34,065 nucleotides of DNA from the IMG/VR virus record IMGVR_UViG_3300046794_000137, positions 1-34,065 of that record; one strand, 5' to 3'. Source of the DNA: a virus. Positions 1 through 6,510 of the stretch are shown here, one piece after another. Below the pieces are notes generated by a model. It saw only the letters and a program-made list of their open reading frames with translations. It was not told where the DNA came from and did not search any database. The number at the start of each line of letters is the position of its first letter. The first letter of the stretch is position 1. Both the position numbers and the translations under genes were made by a program.

Positions 1-131
1 CGACGCGGAAGATGAGCCAGCAGGGCGAACATCGGGTCAACCAGATGAGCGCGATACGATACGGGCACTTTCTTCAGGTCGTTACGCTTAATGACGATGT
101 ATCGGTCCTCGCGCTTGAATTCTGCGGGCAT
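1..131 (-). CDS. Small hypothetical phage protein, 3' end outside window
   Basis: The start codon is ATG at 131-129 on the minus strand, preceded by a good AAGGAA ribosome binding site. The readable part is 43 residues, begins MPAEFKRED and is charged and soluble, with no membrane segment; the gene then runs off the left edge. It is the most distal visible member of the leftward early operon, about 50 bases beyond the stop of the preceding small gene. I do not recognise the family, and no function is claimed. Confidence 0.7.
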   Translation of the reverse strand, partial: MPAEFKREDRYIVIKRNDLKKVPVSYRAHLVDPMFALLAHLPR

Positions 132-183
132 GATGATTCCTTGGCCGCCCGGATGGCAGCACCATAAGTAGATTGAGAGGGGA

Positions 184-336
184 TTAGAATTCCGGTATGT
201 ATTCGGCCTGGTACGCTTCTGCTGGGGTCTGTCCGCGCGCCCAGTTGTATGCTTCCCACATTTCGGGCTGACCGGGCTTATGTCCGTGCTCGGCGGCCAG
301 GGTCAGCAGCTCGGCCCACCACTGGTCCCATGTCAC
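184..336 (-). CDS. Small acidic hypothetical protein (50 aa)
   Basis: A 50-residue ORF reading VTWDQWWAEL... and rich in Trp, Glu and Ala. The start is taken as GTG at 336-334 because AAAGGAGG lies a few bases upstream, and because this GTG overlaps the TGA stop of the methyltransferase gene (GTGA), a typical translationally coupled junction. A longer in-frame start at 369 would lie inside the methyltransferase gene and has no binding site. No domain is recognised. It may be a small partner of the methyltransferase, but only the coupling suggests this. Confidence 0.65.
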   Translation of the reverse strand: MTWDQWWAELLTLAAEHGHKPGQPEMWEAYNWARGQTPAEAYQAEYIPEF

Positions 337-2402
337 GCTGCCTCCTTTCGCTGAGCTGAAACGCGCCAAGGATCATTCGCTCGCGCCAGCGCTGCCATGG
401 GCGGCGGTGACACACCGTTGCCGCACATGTGCACCTTCTGAGTGATCGTGAACGGCACACCATCGGCGCCGAAATCGATGATGTAGTCACGCGGGAAGCC
501 TTGGGCCCGGTACAGCTCCGGCGGCTTGATCATCCGCAGGCAGATGTCGACGATCACATAGGGTGTGCCCTTGACCAGCACAGTCACCAGGCCCAGACGG
601 TCCTTGGTGGTGATGGTCGGCGAAGGACTGTCGCACCCGCTGACGTTGTCTGTGCCGTAGTAGCTGATCAGGAAGGCCGCGACCCGCAGCGCGCCCGCTT
701 CATGCTCTGGCGACAAGCGCAGCGAAACCACCGAGCTTTTGCCGCCACCGCCTGCAGTGATGGTCGGTGCCGGTTCGTTCAGGGCTTGGCCGACGCTGTT
801 GCCGAACTGGCGTTCCATGAACGCAGTGACCAAGCCGTGGTGCTGGCCGCCGGCGCTGATGGTGTGCAACGGCTCAGCCACGTCTCGGGCATCGCAATTG
901 CCGCGCAGGTGGACCAGTTGAGCCGCCACCAGCTGCTGCTGGCTGCCAGTGCTGGTGACGGTTGTCATCGGCTCGTCTGCGCCCTTGGCGACCGTGGTAT
1001 TGAAGCCGCCGTTCATCTGCGCGATGAATGCGGTTGCCAAGGCGTATTTCCCGCCAGAGGCCATGATCGTGCCCAGCGGTTTCGCCATGTCAGCTGTGCG
1101 CGGGGCACTACCTGGTTTATCGCCATTGCCCAGCTGGACCAGCGCAGCGGCGGCCAGACCTTTGTGGTTCTGCGTGAGGACCGTGCCGAGAGGTTGATCT
1201 ACCGGGGAGGGCTTGCCCGAGTATTCAGGACCACCAGTGCCGACCAGAACAGGGCTGATCAGTGTCAGTTCGCCCCGGTTGGCACAAGTGATCGTCGGCA
1301 GCGGCTCCAGGGGATCATTGATACGGTCGCTGCCCTGGTGAGTTGCCGGTGCAATGATCGGGCTGACAATCGAGAACGAACCGCCCTTGGGGTATGACGT
1401 GATGGTGCGCAGCGGCTCGTCCGTTGATTGGACGTTCCCAACGGACCAGTTGGCGATCGGCACGATGAAAGGGTTCGCGCTATCAATGACGAACTTCTTC
1501 ATGCCCTTGGCGATGCGCCGCAGGGTGGCCGGGGCCAGATCCTTCTTGCGCCCGAAGATGCTGCGGCCGAGGTCAGTGAAGTCGATGCATTCGGCGGCAG
1601 TGCGGTACTTCAGCTGACCCTTCGCGGGCTTTTTCGCGTGAGTAGGCTCAGGCCACACAATCGGCTGGCCATCGCAGCGAGCGAGCATGAACAGGCGCTC
1701 ACGGCTGGTTGGGGCACCGAAGTCGCAGGCCTTGATGATCCGCCATTCGACGACGTAGCCCATGCCTTCCAGCAGTGACACGAAACGGCGCCAGGTTGTG
1801 CCGCGGCGTTTTGGATCTGGCACCAAGAACTGCTGGCCGACCGGAACAATCTCGCCCGGAGCAGCCACCACCTTCTTGATGACTTCTTTGTTCTTCGGCC
1901 CCATGACTGTCACCAGCTTGATGACGCGGCCAGTTGCATGGTCCCGCTTCGCGATCAGCGGACCCCATTGTAGGATCTGTTTCACATTCTCCAGGCTGAT
2001 CACCCGGGGGCGCTTCTTGCCGCCCCACTTGAGGCCGATCCATGACAGGTTGCGAATTTCTCGTTTGCGCGGTTGCCCGCCGGCCGCCTGGCTGTGGTGG
2101 GTGCAGTCCGGCGACATATGGAACCAACCCACGGCACGGCCCCCACATTCCGTATCCGGGTCACCCTCGAAAACGTCCGTGGTGAAGTGCTTCGTGCCCG
2201 GGTGGTTGGCGGTGTGCATGCTGATCGCCGCCGGACTGTGGTTCTTTGCTACGTCGACCTTGCGGCCCAGGCCCATTTCCAGCCCGGTACCGGCGCCGCC
2301 ACCCCCACAGAAGAAGTCCACGACGATTTCATCGTCCTGAGGATCGAAGCCGAGGCCGTATTGCGTTTTGAAATCGAAGGGAGGTTTCTGAAATGCGGTC
2401 AT
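333..2402 (-). CDS. DNA (cytosine-5) methyltransferase with repeat-expanded target region
   Basis: A 689-residue C5-cytosine methyltransferase that would transfer a methyl group from S-adenosylmethionine to cytosine in DNA, probably protecting phage DNA from host restriction. Visible motifs: motif I DFFCGGGGAGTG (29-40, SAM binding), motif IV with the catalytic Cys in SPDCTHHS (97-104), motif VI SLENV (136-140), motif VIII-like SRERLF (233-238), and motif X CGNGVSPP (660-667). Between residues about 328 and 612, where target-recognition sequence is expected, a unit of the form (D/N)EPLxTIT followed by Gly-rich and hydrophobic residues recurs eight times. The protein is therefore much longer than a minimal C5 enzyme (about 330-400 aa). 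The start ATG has GAGG about 11 bases upstream. Family assignment is firm; the recognition sequence is unknown. Confidence 0.95.
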   Translation of the reverse strand: MTAFQKPPFDFKTQYGLGFDPQDDEIVVDFFCGGGGAGTGLEMGLGRKVDVAKNHSPAAISMHTANHPGTKHFTTDVFEGDPDTECGGRAVGWFHMSPDCTHHSQAAGGQPRKREIRNLSWIGLKWGGKKRPRVISLENVKQILQWGPLIAKRDHATGRVIKLVTVMGPKNKEVIKKVVAAPGEIVPVGQQFLVPDPKRRGTTWRRFVSLLEGMGYVVEWRIIKACDFGAPTSRERLFMLARCDGQPIVWPEPTHAKKPAKGQLKYRTAAECIDFTDLGRSIFGRKKDLAPATLRRIAKGMKKFVIDSANPFIVPIANWSVGNVQSTDEPLRTITSYPKGGSFSIVSPIIAPATHQGSDRINDPLEPLPTITCANRGELTLISPVLVGTGGPEYSGKPSPVDQPLGTVLTQNHKGLAAAALVQLGNGDKPGSAPRTADMAKPLGTIMASGGKYALATAFIAQMNGGFNTTVAKGADEPMTTVTSTGSQQQLVAAQLVHLRGNCDARDVAEPLHTISAGGQHHGLVTAFMERQFGNSVGQALNEPAPTITAGGGGKSSVVSLRLSPEHEAGALRVAAFLISYYGTDNVSGCDSPSPTITTKDRLGLVTVLVKGTPYVIVDICLRMIKPPELYRAQGFPRDYIIDFGADGVPFTITQKVHMCGNGVSPPPMAALARANDPWRVSAQRKEAA
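567..1421 (-). repeat. Eight degenerate repeats inside the methyltransferase
   Basis: Repeat cores start at residues 328 (DEPLRTIT), 366 (EPLPTIT), 402 (DQPLGTVLT), 440 (AKPLGTIM), 476 (DEPMTTVT), 509 (AEPLHTIS), 542 (NEPAPTIT) and 591 (DSPSPTIT). The spacing is about 33-38 residues, with a longer final step. Each core is followed by a Gly/polar turn and a short hydrophobic strand such as LVTAF or LVAAQL. The copies have diverged at DNA level, so this is an old protein-level expansion and not a recent tandem duplication. Confidence 0.85.
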
Positions 2403-2452
2403 GGGGCGTCCTCGCCTGGGTGGTGGCGTGATTCGTTAAGGTGGGGGTTGGA

Positions 2453-3028
2453 TCAGAAGCCGTCGCCGCGATCCTTCCGGGCGGGCCTTGCTGCATTGAG
2501 GGCTGATTTGTAACTGGCCTTGGCATCCTTTTTGGCCGTGCACCAATCGCCAGCGACCTCTACCGACTCACAGAGCTGCAGGTATTCTTGGCTATGAAAG
2601 CGGCTGACGTTGCGGCGCCTGTAGCGAACCATTCTGTATTCGCGATTTCCGCGTCCGCTGCGTTCCTGATATCTAGGCTGATTGATGCCAAGAAATTCGG
2701 GGAAGCTATCGTAGCCGCCGTCCGTATCCAGATAGGCGTCGAAGTTCGTTCGCTTGGGCGGGGGAGGCAGACTGGCAATGGCCACTCGCTTCCCATCCTC
2801 GGTTGACTGCCAGACAACTTCATCTGCGGGGCAGAAGGCCGGGGCCTTGGTGCGCACCATCAAGCCAGCACCGACCATCGCATCGAGGTCTGGCGCTTCA
2901 GGCGCGTCTACGGTGGTGCCGTAGAAGTTTCGATAGGGGTGGCGTCCACGTTCGCCCAGCTCAGGACGAAGGCCAAGCGTGTGCCACAGCAGCCCGACCT
3001 GGGCATCGGATATCTGGCCTTGGATCAT
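2453..3028 (-). CDS. Hypothetical phage protein (191 aa)
   Basis: The start is ATG at 3028-3026 with GGAG about 9 bases upstream; the open frame extends further up to 3178 without a supported start. The protein begins MIQGQISDAQVGLLWHTLGL, has a mixed alpha/beta composition, a basic middle (residues about 138-152, rich in Arg and Tyr) and a Lys/Arg-rich C-terminal tail (AKKDAKASYKSALNAARPAR), so nucleic-acid binding is possible. There is no signal peptide or membrane helix. It sits 50 bases upstream of the methyltransferase in the same operon. I do not recognise the family. Confidence 0.75.
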   Translation of the reverse strand: MIQGQISDAQVGLLWHTLGLRPELGERGRHPYRNFYGTTVDAPEAPDLDAMVGAGLMVRTKAPAFCPADEVVWQSTEDGKRVAIASLPPPPKRTNFDAYLDTDGGYDSFPEFLGINQPRYQERSGRGNREYRMVRYRRRNVSRFHSQEYLQLCESVEVAGDWCTAKKDAKASYKSALNAARPARKDRGDGF

Positions 3029-3125
3029 CAGCTTTCTCCAGGGTGCGCGCCGCCCTCCATGAGGATGGTGGCAATTTGGATTGGTTGGGGTTAGATTCTC
3101 AGCTGACCTATCGGCAGGGATGCTC

Positions 3126-3698
3126 ATGAAAGAAATATTACTTGTACCCGCAGTCGCTACATTGATTGCTTGCGTCATTGCGGGAGTTGTGTCATTGGTG
3201 GTTTCGATCCTAACTAAAGATCAGAAAACATCTGAGTTTCGGCAAGCCTGGATTGATGGTCTGCGCAACGATGTCTCGCAATTAGTTGGGCATCACCAAG
3301 TATTGATTCACCTTGTAAGTATCCTGAAGCGAAAAACGAAAGAAGACGCTGTAGAGTTCTTTTTAGCTAATCAAAAAGAGTGGTTAGAAATCTGCATGCT
3401 GGAATCGCGAATTCGGTTGAGGCTAAATCCACAGGAACATGGGGCAATCTTAAAGTTATTGGCCGATGAGCTAAAGGATCAAGGCGAAAACGGAGCAGTA
3501 TGGAAAGAGCGTGCCGAGAGTATATGCCAAGAGGCCCAGGTCATCTTGAAGTCTGAATGGGAACGAGTGAAGGTTGGTGAGCCATCCATCATCTGGCTCC
3601 GACGCTGCTCAAAGCTTGCAATATTCGCCGCCTTATTACTGGCGGCAGTTTTGATTTTTAACTATTTCTGTGTTGGATTCGAATGTTTTAAGCCCTGA
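3126..3698 (+). CDS. Two-helix membrane protein, probable prophage cargo
   Basis: A 190-residue protein with a hydrophobic N-terminal segment (about 4-29), a soluble alpha-helical middle of about 130 residues, and a second hydrophobic segment near the C-terminus (about 162-183) ending in a short tail with two Cys. Just after the first helix is an FRQAWIDGLRND stretch; from memory, RQxWIxxLR motifs recur in small uncharacterised bacterial membrane proteins. ATG at 3126 is preferred over ATG at 3120 because AGGGA is well spaced for it. The gene is on the opposite strand to the surrounding early-left operon and is visibly AT-richer with non-Pseudomonas codons, which points to separate acquisition. 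A role in superinfection exclusion or defence is inference only. Confidence 0.75.
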   Translation: MKEILLVPAVATLIACVIAGVVSLVVSILTKDQKTSEFRQAWIDGLRNDVSQLVGHHQVLIHLVSILKRKTKEDAVEFFLANQKEWLEICMLESRIRLRLNPQEHGAILKLLADELKDQGENGAVWKERAESICQEAQVILKSEWERVKVGEPSIIWLRRCSKLAIFAALLLAAVLIFNYFCVGFECFKP

Positions 3699-3808
3699 CC
3701 CTTTGGGCTAACGACGCCCTCCTGAGAATGGTGCTACTTTGCTTTAAGGTGGCAGGTTGGATGCCTAATAGGCGTTACGCAGTATTGAAATTATAAGGTG
3801 GGAGCTGT

Positions 3809-4486
3809 ATGGCTTTTAATTGGAAGTGCAAGTATTGTGGAAATCACTCTACCGTAACTAATAACAATTACATGGTGGATCATAGTAGGTTTCATCTGAA
3901 TAACTATACCGGCAAAGAACTGTTATTCAGAATTTTTACGGTGGTTTGTCCGAATGATGATTGCAAGAAAATAACTGCTAGCTCAAGTTTGGGGTACGCT
4001 ATTCTCGCGGATGGTAAATGGCAACTCGGACCTGACGCAATTCAGGAGTGGAATCTACTACCTTCAAGTGAGGCACTGGTATTTCCGGATTACGTACCTG
4101 CTCCGATTTTGGCGGATTACGAGGAAGCATGTAAAATCAGAGATCTAAGCCCAAAGGCCTCCGCTACTCTTTCCAGGCGTTGCCTCCAAGGCATTATCCG
4201 CGATTTTTGGGACGTGTCGAAACCGAGGTTATTCGACGAAGTTGAAGCTATTAGGGAGATGGTTGATATAGATACGTGGTCTGCGATAGATGCAGTGAGG
4301 CAGATTGGCAATATTGGGGCTCACATGGAGCGTGATATAAACGTAATAATTGATGTTGATTCAGAGGAGGCACAACTCTTAATAGGCTTGATTGAACTGC
4401 TTATTAAAGATTGGTACATTGCTCGACACAAAAGAAAGGAACATCTCAGAACAATAATTGAAATTGCCAAAGTGAAAAAACTTTAA
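3809..4486 (+). CDS. DUF4145 domain protein with N-terminal zinc ribbon
   Basis: A 225-residue protein. The N-terminus carries WKCKYCGNHS and, further on, CPNDDC, a four-Cys arrangement typical of a zinc ribbon (residues about 7-53). The C-terminal half contains the DUF4145 signature: DYEEACKIRDLSPKASATL at about 108-126, then SRRCLQGIIRDFW, and a later GNIGAHMERD segment. DUF4145 occurs alone or fused to restriction and helicase proteins and is often found in defence or mobile contexts; its biochemical role is not settled. The start has a strong GTGGGAG site. It lies 110 bases downstream of the membrane-protein gene in the same direction and has the same AT-rich composition, so the two probably arrived together. 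Confidence 0.85.
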   Translation: MAFNWKCKYCGNHSTVTNNNYMVDHSRFHLNNYTGKELLFRIFTVVCPNDDCKKITASSSLGYAILADGKWQLGPDAIQEWNLLPSSEALVFPDYVPAPILADYEEACKIRDLSPKASATLSRRCLQGIIRDFWDVSKPRLFDEVEAIREMVDIDTWSAIDAVRQIGNIGAHMERDINVIIDVDSEEAQLLIGLIELLIKDWYIARHKRKEHLRTIIEIAKVKKL

Positions 4487-4500
4487 AATTCATCGGTTGA

Positions 4501-4824
4501 TCAATCGTTCGGTGTGCGCTTTAGTTCTTTGCGGCTCGCGTTCTCAAACTGACGCGCTAGCCTTGGCGTTACAACGAAACCTGACGGGTCAGCCTTCAGA
4601 ATGCGCGCCGCATCCTCGCGGCTGGCCCTGATCAGGTGCAGAATTGCCGTCTGAAACACTTCCTGCTGCTGGCTAAAGCCGTGCTCTTTCATTAAGCGCT
4701 TAAGCCCAGCCTTCACGCCTTCTGGCACATCCACCTTCAGCGTTTCCACGCCCAGGGCTGCCTTCTGTTCCGCCTGGCGTTTGCGGTAATCGCTGGCGTG
4801 TTTCGCTGCTGCTGTCTTCGCCAT
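4501..4824 (-). CDS. Small probable DNA-binding protein (ribbon-helix-helix-like)
   Basis: 107 residues. A basic N-terminus (AKTAAAKHASDYRKRQAEQK) is followed by a short strand-like LKVDVPEGVKAGLKRL and then helices MKEHGFSQQQEVFQTAILHLI, an order resembling ribbon-helix-helix repressors, in which the strand contacts DNA and the helices dimerise. The start ATG has GAGG about 8 bases upstream. It belongs to the leftward operon and converges with the DUF4145 gene, their ends only 15 bases apart. The RHH assignment is tentative; a phage regulatory role would follow from it. Confidence 0.7.
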   Translation of the reverse strand: MAKTAAAKHASDYRKRQAEQKAALGVETLKVDVPEGVKAGLKRLMKEHGFSQQQEVFQTAILHLIRASREDAARILKADPSGFVVTPRLARQFENASRKELKRTPND

Positions 4825-4890
4825 AGGTTGCCTCGTTGAATGGCCATTGCTGTCGGCGGCGCTGGCGCACCTGGTTGGTGATCCGGCGCA

Positions 4891-5205
4891 TCAGGTGGCG
4901 GCCACGGTGATCTTGTTTTCTTTGAGGATCAGCGCGACCGTGCTGGCGTTGAGCTTTAGCTCTTTCGCAATGCCTTTCTTCGCAATGCCTTTGTCTGCCA
5001 GCTCGCGGACCGCCGGTGCCATGCGATCACGTTTCGCCCGGAGCTTTTCGGTGTGGCCGGTGGCGCCGTAGAAAGGCGCCTCCTTGCTGGCGCCGGCGGG
5101 AACCTCGATGACTTCCTTGCCGCGATTGAGGAAGTCATCGATTTGCTGGGACAGGTTGGCAATGATCTGTTTGCGGGGATCTTCCTGAGGAATGCCGATG
5201 TTCAT
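4891..5205 (-). CDS. Small helix-turn-helix protein
   Basis: 104 residues. The C-terminal part (APAVRELADKGIAKKGIAKEL followed by KLNASTVALILKENKI) looks like a helix-turn-helix in which the second helix begins at NASTVALIL; the N-terminal half is charged with no recognised fold. The start codon overlaps the stop of the upstream gene by ATGA (5202-5205), so translation is coupled. It is probably a DNA-binding accessory protein of the early-left operon; the target is unknown. Confidence 0.7.
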   Translation of the reverse strand: MNIGIPQEDPRKQIIANLSQQIDDFLNRGKEVIEVPAGASKEAPFYGATGHTEKLRAKRDRMAPAVRELADKGIAKKGIAKELKLNASTVALILKENKITVAAT

Positions 5206-5492
5206 TGTTCGGCGCCTTTCGACAGGCTGACGCGGACACCGGCGGCGCGCTCTTCCAGAGTGAGGGCGAACTCAACGGCGCGGGCGTATTCGAAGCGGAA
5301 GCCACGCACCTTGTCAGTTGTGCGATCAACGATGTGGAAGGCGCTGACGCCCTTCGGTACGACCTGGAAGCGAACGGCATTACGTGGTGGCTCTTTCCCG
5401 ATCATCGCGTAGAACTCCGCTGTTGCGAGCTGTGAGCGGGCACGCATGGCATTCAAGCCATCCACGCTCTGTTGGATTTGTGGGTAGTGCAT
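5202..5492 (-). CDS. Hypothetical phage protein (96 aa)
   Basis: A soluble 96-residue protein starting MHYPQIQQSVDGLNAMRARSQ. A well-placed GAGGA precedes the ATG at 5492-5490. The centre (RFQVVPKGVSAFHIVDRTTD) has alternating strand-like sequence resembling a small beta-hairpin domain and the rest is helical. It is the first gene of a coupled pair with the helix-turn-helix ORF (ATGA overlap). No family is recognised. Confidence 0.7.
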   Translation of the reverse strand: MHYPQIQQSVDGLNAMRARSQLATAEFYAMIGKEPPRNAVRFQVVPKGVSAFHIVDRTTDKVRGFRFEYARAVEFALTLEERAAGVRVSLSKGAEQ

Positions 5493-5597
5493 GGATGGTC
5501 CTCTGTTCGACTGCGGTTATTCGTCAACACCCTGGCCGCCTGCTGTGAGCCGGTCAGGCGCAGGGGAGGGTGCTGACGGATAAGCGCGGGCAATAAA

Positions 5598-5619
5598 AAG
5601 CCCGGCGTGAACCGGGCTT
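5598..5619 (-). terminator. Intrinsic terminator on minus strand
   Basis: AAGCCCGG (5598-5605) and CCGGGCTT (5612-5619) form a perfect 8-bp stem. Read on the minus strand it is followed by TTTTTATTG. It would stop leftward transcripts between the promoter-proximal small genes and the 5492 gene unless the polymerase is antiterminated, which fits the BoxA found upstream. Confidence 0.75.
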
Positions 5620-5651
5620 GATGCGTGAGCTACTACCACCGTACGTCACGC

Positions 5652-5843
5652 TTAAGCGAGCGCTGCATGAGGCAGGGCCGGTTGGCTATGGGCTATTTCA
5701 TGGCTGTATTCCTCTTCAGCATTGATCGGGTAGGTGTTGCGGCTCGTTGGATCACGCGAGTATCGAGCCGCGCACCCGTCGCACGGGTGGATGAAGGGGG
5801 CCGCTTTCGCGGTGTGTTCTCGTCCGCATCGGTCAGATGCCAT
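5652..5843 (-). CDS. Possible small Cys-rich protein (uncertain)
   Basis: An open frame of 63 residues from ATG 5843 (75 residues from ATG 5879) containing DRCGREH and HPCDGC, which could be half of a zinc-binding site. A minus-strand terminator follows about 30 bases beyond its stop, as expected for a leftward gene. Against it, neither candidate start has a convincing ribosome binding site and both ATGs lie in the arms of a 12-bp inverted repeat. The 458-base stretch 5493-5950 holds nothing else that I would call a gene. Confidence 0.35.
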   Translation of the reverse strand: MASDRCGREHTAKAAPFIHPCDGCAARYSRDPTSRNTYPINAEEEYSHEIAHSQPALPHAALA

Positions 5844-5887
5844 GCACGGGTGACCAAACCCAGCCGTGAATGCTGGCATGGCATCTG
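5834..5887. repeat. 12-bp perfect inverted repeat
   Basis: CAGATGCCATGC (5834-5845) and its reverse complement GCATGGCATCTG (5876-5887) are separated by 30 bases, whose own ends (ACGG and CCGT) can pair further. It could be an RNA hairpin in the leader transcript or a protein-binding site. The sequence alone does not decide. Confidence 0.6.
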
Positions 5888-5950
5888 CCGATGCGGCCTG
5901 GCGAACCAGGGATCGGGCTTTGTCGGCTGTGCTGCCGTGGCGCTGGTTGT

Positions 5951-6157
5951 TCAGGCTTCCATGATCACGACTATGTAGCCGTTACTCTTCTCTGCGTGCC
6001 CCCAGCGTTTGAGGGCTACGACGCCGCCGAACTTTCCGATTGCCGCTTGCTTGACCTGCTGCAGTACCGCGTCCGGTCGCTCTCCTTCATCAGCGAGTGC
6101 GAGCCATTCCAGGCGCTTGCCATCGCTCAGGTGCGAATCAATATTGAATTGAGCCAT
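5951..6157 (-). CDS. Small hypothetical protein of early-left operon (68 aa)
   Basis: 68 residues, beginning MAQFNIDSHLSDGKRLEWL and ending NGYIVVIMEA; soluble, mixed strand and helix. The start at 6157 is supported by GGAGGCAAGGAA directly upstream; the longer open frame above it has no such signal. Its leader (6158-6215) carries a hairpin nearly identical in layout to that of the next upstream gene. Family not recognised; position suggests an early host-takeover or regulatory peptide. Confidence 0.75.
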   Translation of the reverse strand: MAQFNIDSHLSDGKRLEWLALADEGERPDAVLQQVKQAAIGKFGGVVALKRWGHAEKSNGYIVVIMEA

Positions 6158-6173
6158 TTCCTTGCCTCCGTTT

Positions 6174-6215
6174 GATTTCCCGTCTGGCCCTCCAAGAAGG
6201 CCAACCGGCGAAATC
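6174..6215 (-). promoter_or_regulatory. Leader hairpin, copy A
   Basis: GATTTC (6174-6179) with GAAATC (6210-6215), CCG with CGG, and an inner GGCC/GGCC pairing form a bulged hairpin 17 bases upstream of the start codon of the 68-aa gene. It closely matches copy B at 6440-6482 in order, spacing and outer stem, and overlaps the stop codon of the upstream membrane-protein gene. Confidence 0.6.
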
Positions 6216-6423
6216 AGTGAAACCGCCTTGCTGGTATCGCCATGAACTTGATGGCCAGGACCACTGCGGCGCTGGCGCCGACTTCCCAGAATGGCGCGGT
6301 CACCCACCACCATGAGCACCATATGAGCCCGTTCAACTTCAGGGCCACCAGCGCAACCCCGATCAATCCCGGGATCGCCAGCACGCAAATCCCGCCGGCG
6401 TTCGAACTGCTATCTGCTGACAT
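6214..6423 (-). CDS. Small membrane protein (69 aa)
   Basis: MSADSSSNAGG then two hydrophobic segments (about residues 12-32 and 36-60, the first with GLIGVALVALKLNGLIW), ending in a basic tail (IPARRFH). This predicts a two-helix inner-membrane miniprotein. ATG at 6423 has GGGAGGCAGGAAA upstream, and the preceding open frame is leader. It is the first gene after the leftward promoter, a place where lambdoid phages often keep superinfection-exclusion or host-modifying genes; that role is inference. Confidence 0.75.
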   Translation of the reverse strand: MSADSSSNAGGICVLAIPGLIGVALVALKLNGLIWCSWWWVTAPFWEVGASAAVVLAIKFMAIPARRFH

Positions 6424-6439
6424 TTTCCTGCCTCCCTGT

Positions 6440-6482
6440 GATTTCCCGTTTGCCCCTCGCGAGAAGGTCAATCGGTGAAATC
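6440..6482 (-). promoter_or_regulatory. Leader hairpin, copy B
   Basis: GATTTC (6440-6445) pairs with GAAATC (6477-6482), CCG with CGG, and the apex holds the palindrome CTCGCGAG (6456-6463). The distance to the start codon (17 bases) equals that in copy A. The apical stem differs in sequence from copy A while the outer stem is kept. Confidence 0.6.
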
Positions 6483-6510
6483 CCGGCCTCGCTACTGGCG
6501 ACAGGCCGGG
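6482..6510 (-). terminator. Stable hairpin in left leader
   Basis: CCCGGCCT (6482-6489) and AGGCCGGG (6503-6510) form a perfect 8-bp GC-rich stem with a 13-base loop, directly upstream of leader copy B on the minus strand. There is no U-run, so it is more likely a pause, processing or attenuator hairpin than a classical terminator. Confidence 0.4.

Noticed and set aside
429-1397. 322-aa open frame on the plus strand opposite the methyltransferase
   Set aside because: It is antisense to a gene with clear catalytic motifs, has no ribosome binding site and no recognisable fold; high-GC codon bias produces such frames.
3692-3710. AGCCC/GGGCT hairpin after the membrane-protein gene as a terminator
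   Set aside because: The stem is only 5 bp with a 9-base loop and no T-run, too weak to call.
5625-5978. 117-aa plus-strand open frame between left-operon genes
   Set aside because: No binding site before the start, low-complexity Arg/Ser/Cys composition, and it opposes the operon direction.
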